Source: Clostridiales bacterium (GTDB lineage: Bacteria; Bacillota; Clostridia; Lachnospirales; Lachnospiraceae). Taken from it: a stretch of DNA of 34,328 nucleotides. A program made the translations under genes and the position numbers. The stretch covers positions 1 through 34,328 of the forward strand of contig JAJQFQ010000069.1 in the NCBI GenBank assembly GCA_021201035.1. Reading direction: 5' to 3'. The notes under the pieces are model-generated. The model had not been told where the DNA came from. It saw only the letters and a program-made list of their open reading frames with translations, and ran no database searches. This document shows positions 33,912 through 34,328 of this stretch, piece after piece (the first letter of the stretch is position 1; every line of letters starts with the position of its first letter).

Positions 33912-34328
33912 TCAAATTCGTTTATTTTTCCTTAATTCTTCAATCAGGCCGACAATGATTTCGATAGCGTCTGTTTTCTGACTTTCTTTCATGGCAGAGA
34001 TATAGGCCTTTTTGTTTTCCCATACAGAAGAAATGGCTTCCGAGAGAGTTAGGTCTGAGAGGTTTTCCTCCTCAAGCACATAGCTGAACCCCTGTTTCTC
34101 AAAAGATTTTGCGTTCAGAATCTGATCGCCCCGGCTGGCGGCTTTGGACAGCGGAATCAGGATGTTCGGTTTCGCGAGTGCCTGCAGTTCACAGATTGCG
34201 TTTGCTCCGGCACGCGAAATAACCAGATCAGCGGCGGCGAACAAATCAGCGAGCTCCTCATTAATATATTCATACTGTTCATAACCGGCGGTGTGCTTGA
34301 TGGCCTGTTCGTCGATGCCGTTTCCGCG
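33912..34328 (-). CDS. murG: UDP-N-acetylglucosamine--N-acetylmuramyl-(pentapeptide) pyrophosphoryl-undecaprenol GlcNAc transferase, C-terminal part (runs off window)
   Basis: EELADLFAAADLVISRAGANAICELQALAKPNILIPLSKAASRGDQILNAKSFEKQGFSYVLEEENL is the MurG C-terminal donor-site region; frame stays open to the edge. Confidence 0.88.
   Translation of the reverse strand, partial: RGNGIDEQAIKHTAGYEQYEYINEELADLFAAADLVISRAGANAICELQALAKPNILIPLSKAASRGDQILNAKSFEKQGFSYVLEEENLSDLTLSEAISSVWENKKAYISAMKESQKTDAIEIIVGLIEELRKNKRI

Overview
The window looks like a chromosomal segment from a low-to-mid-GC Firmicute, probably a Lachnospiraceae-like Clostridia (inferred from gene content; not checked against a database). 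It carries about 25 genes. In order: relA/spoT 3' end; larB; radical SAM protein; small HTH protein; flavodoxin-like reductase; a frameshifted spoVT; a truncated ORF; MmcQ/YjbR protein; a split B12-dependent methionine synthase (separate activation-domain protein plus metH); a homocysteine methyltransferase/MTHFR fusion; a kinase-like zinc-ribbon protein; a DUF285 (BspA-like) lipoprotein; a truncated sigma factor abutting an inverted surface-protein fragment; an OmpR-type response regulator with a large histidine kinase; MerR-like regulator, ddl, murF; plsC; PrcB-like lipoprotein; DUF3794/LysM protein; NlpC/P60 hydrolase; aminotransferase; Sfp-type PPTase; an MttB-family methyltransferase / small membrane protein / SSS transporter cluster; an Rpn/PD-(D/E)XK protein; HIT protein; and the murG 3' end. 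I found no convincing complete novel defence or mobile system. The strongest unusual signals are: spoVT broken at an A7 tract with a conserved downstream frame; a compact palindromic MITE-like element with 9-bp target duplications; a predicted pseudokinase with substituted catalytic residues; a G9 tract and an ATPase-domain insertion in the histidine kinase; a rearranged sigma-factor/surface-protein junction; a polypurine ABCCBA repeat in the Rpn-like gene; and a perfect WalR-type box upstream of the NlpC/P60 hydrolase.
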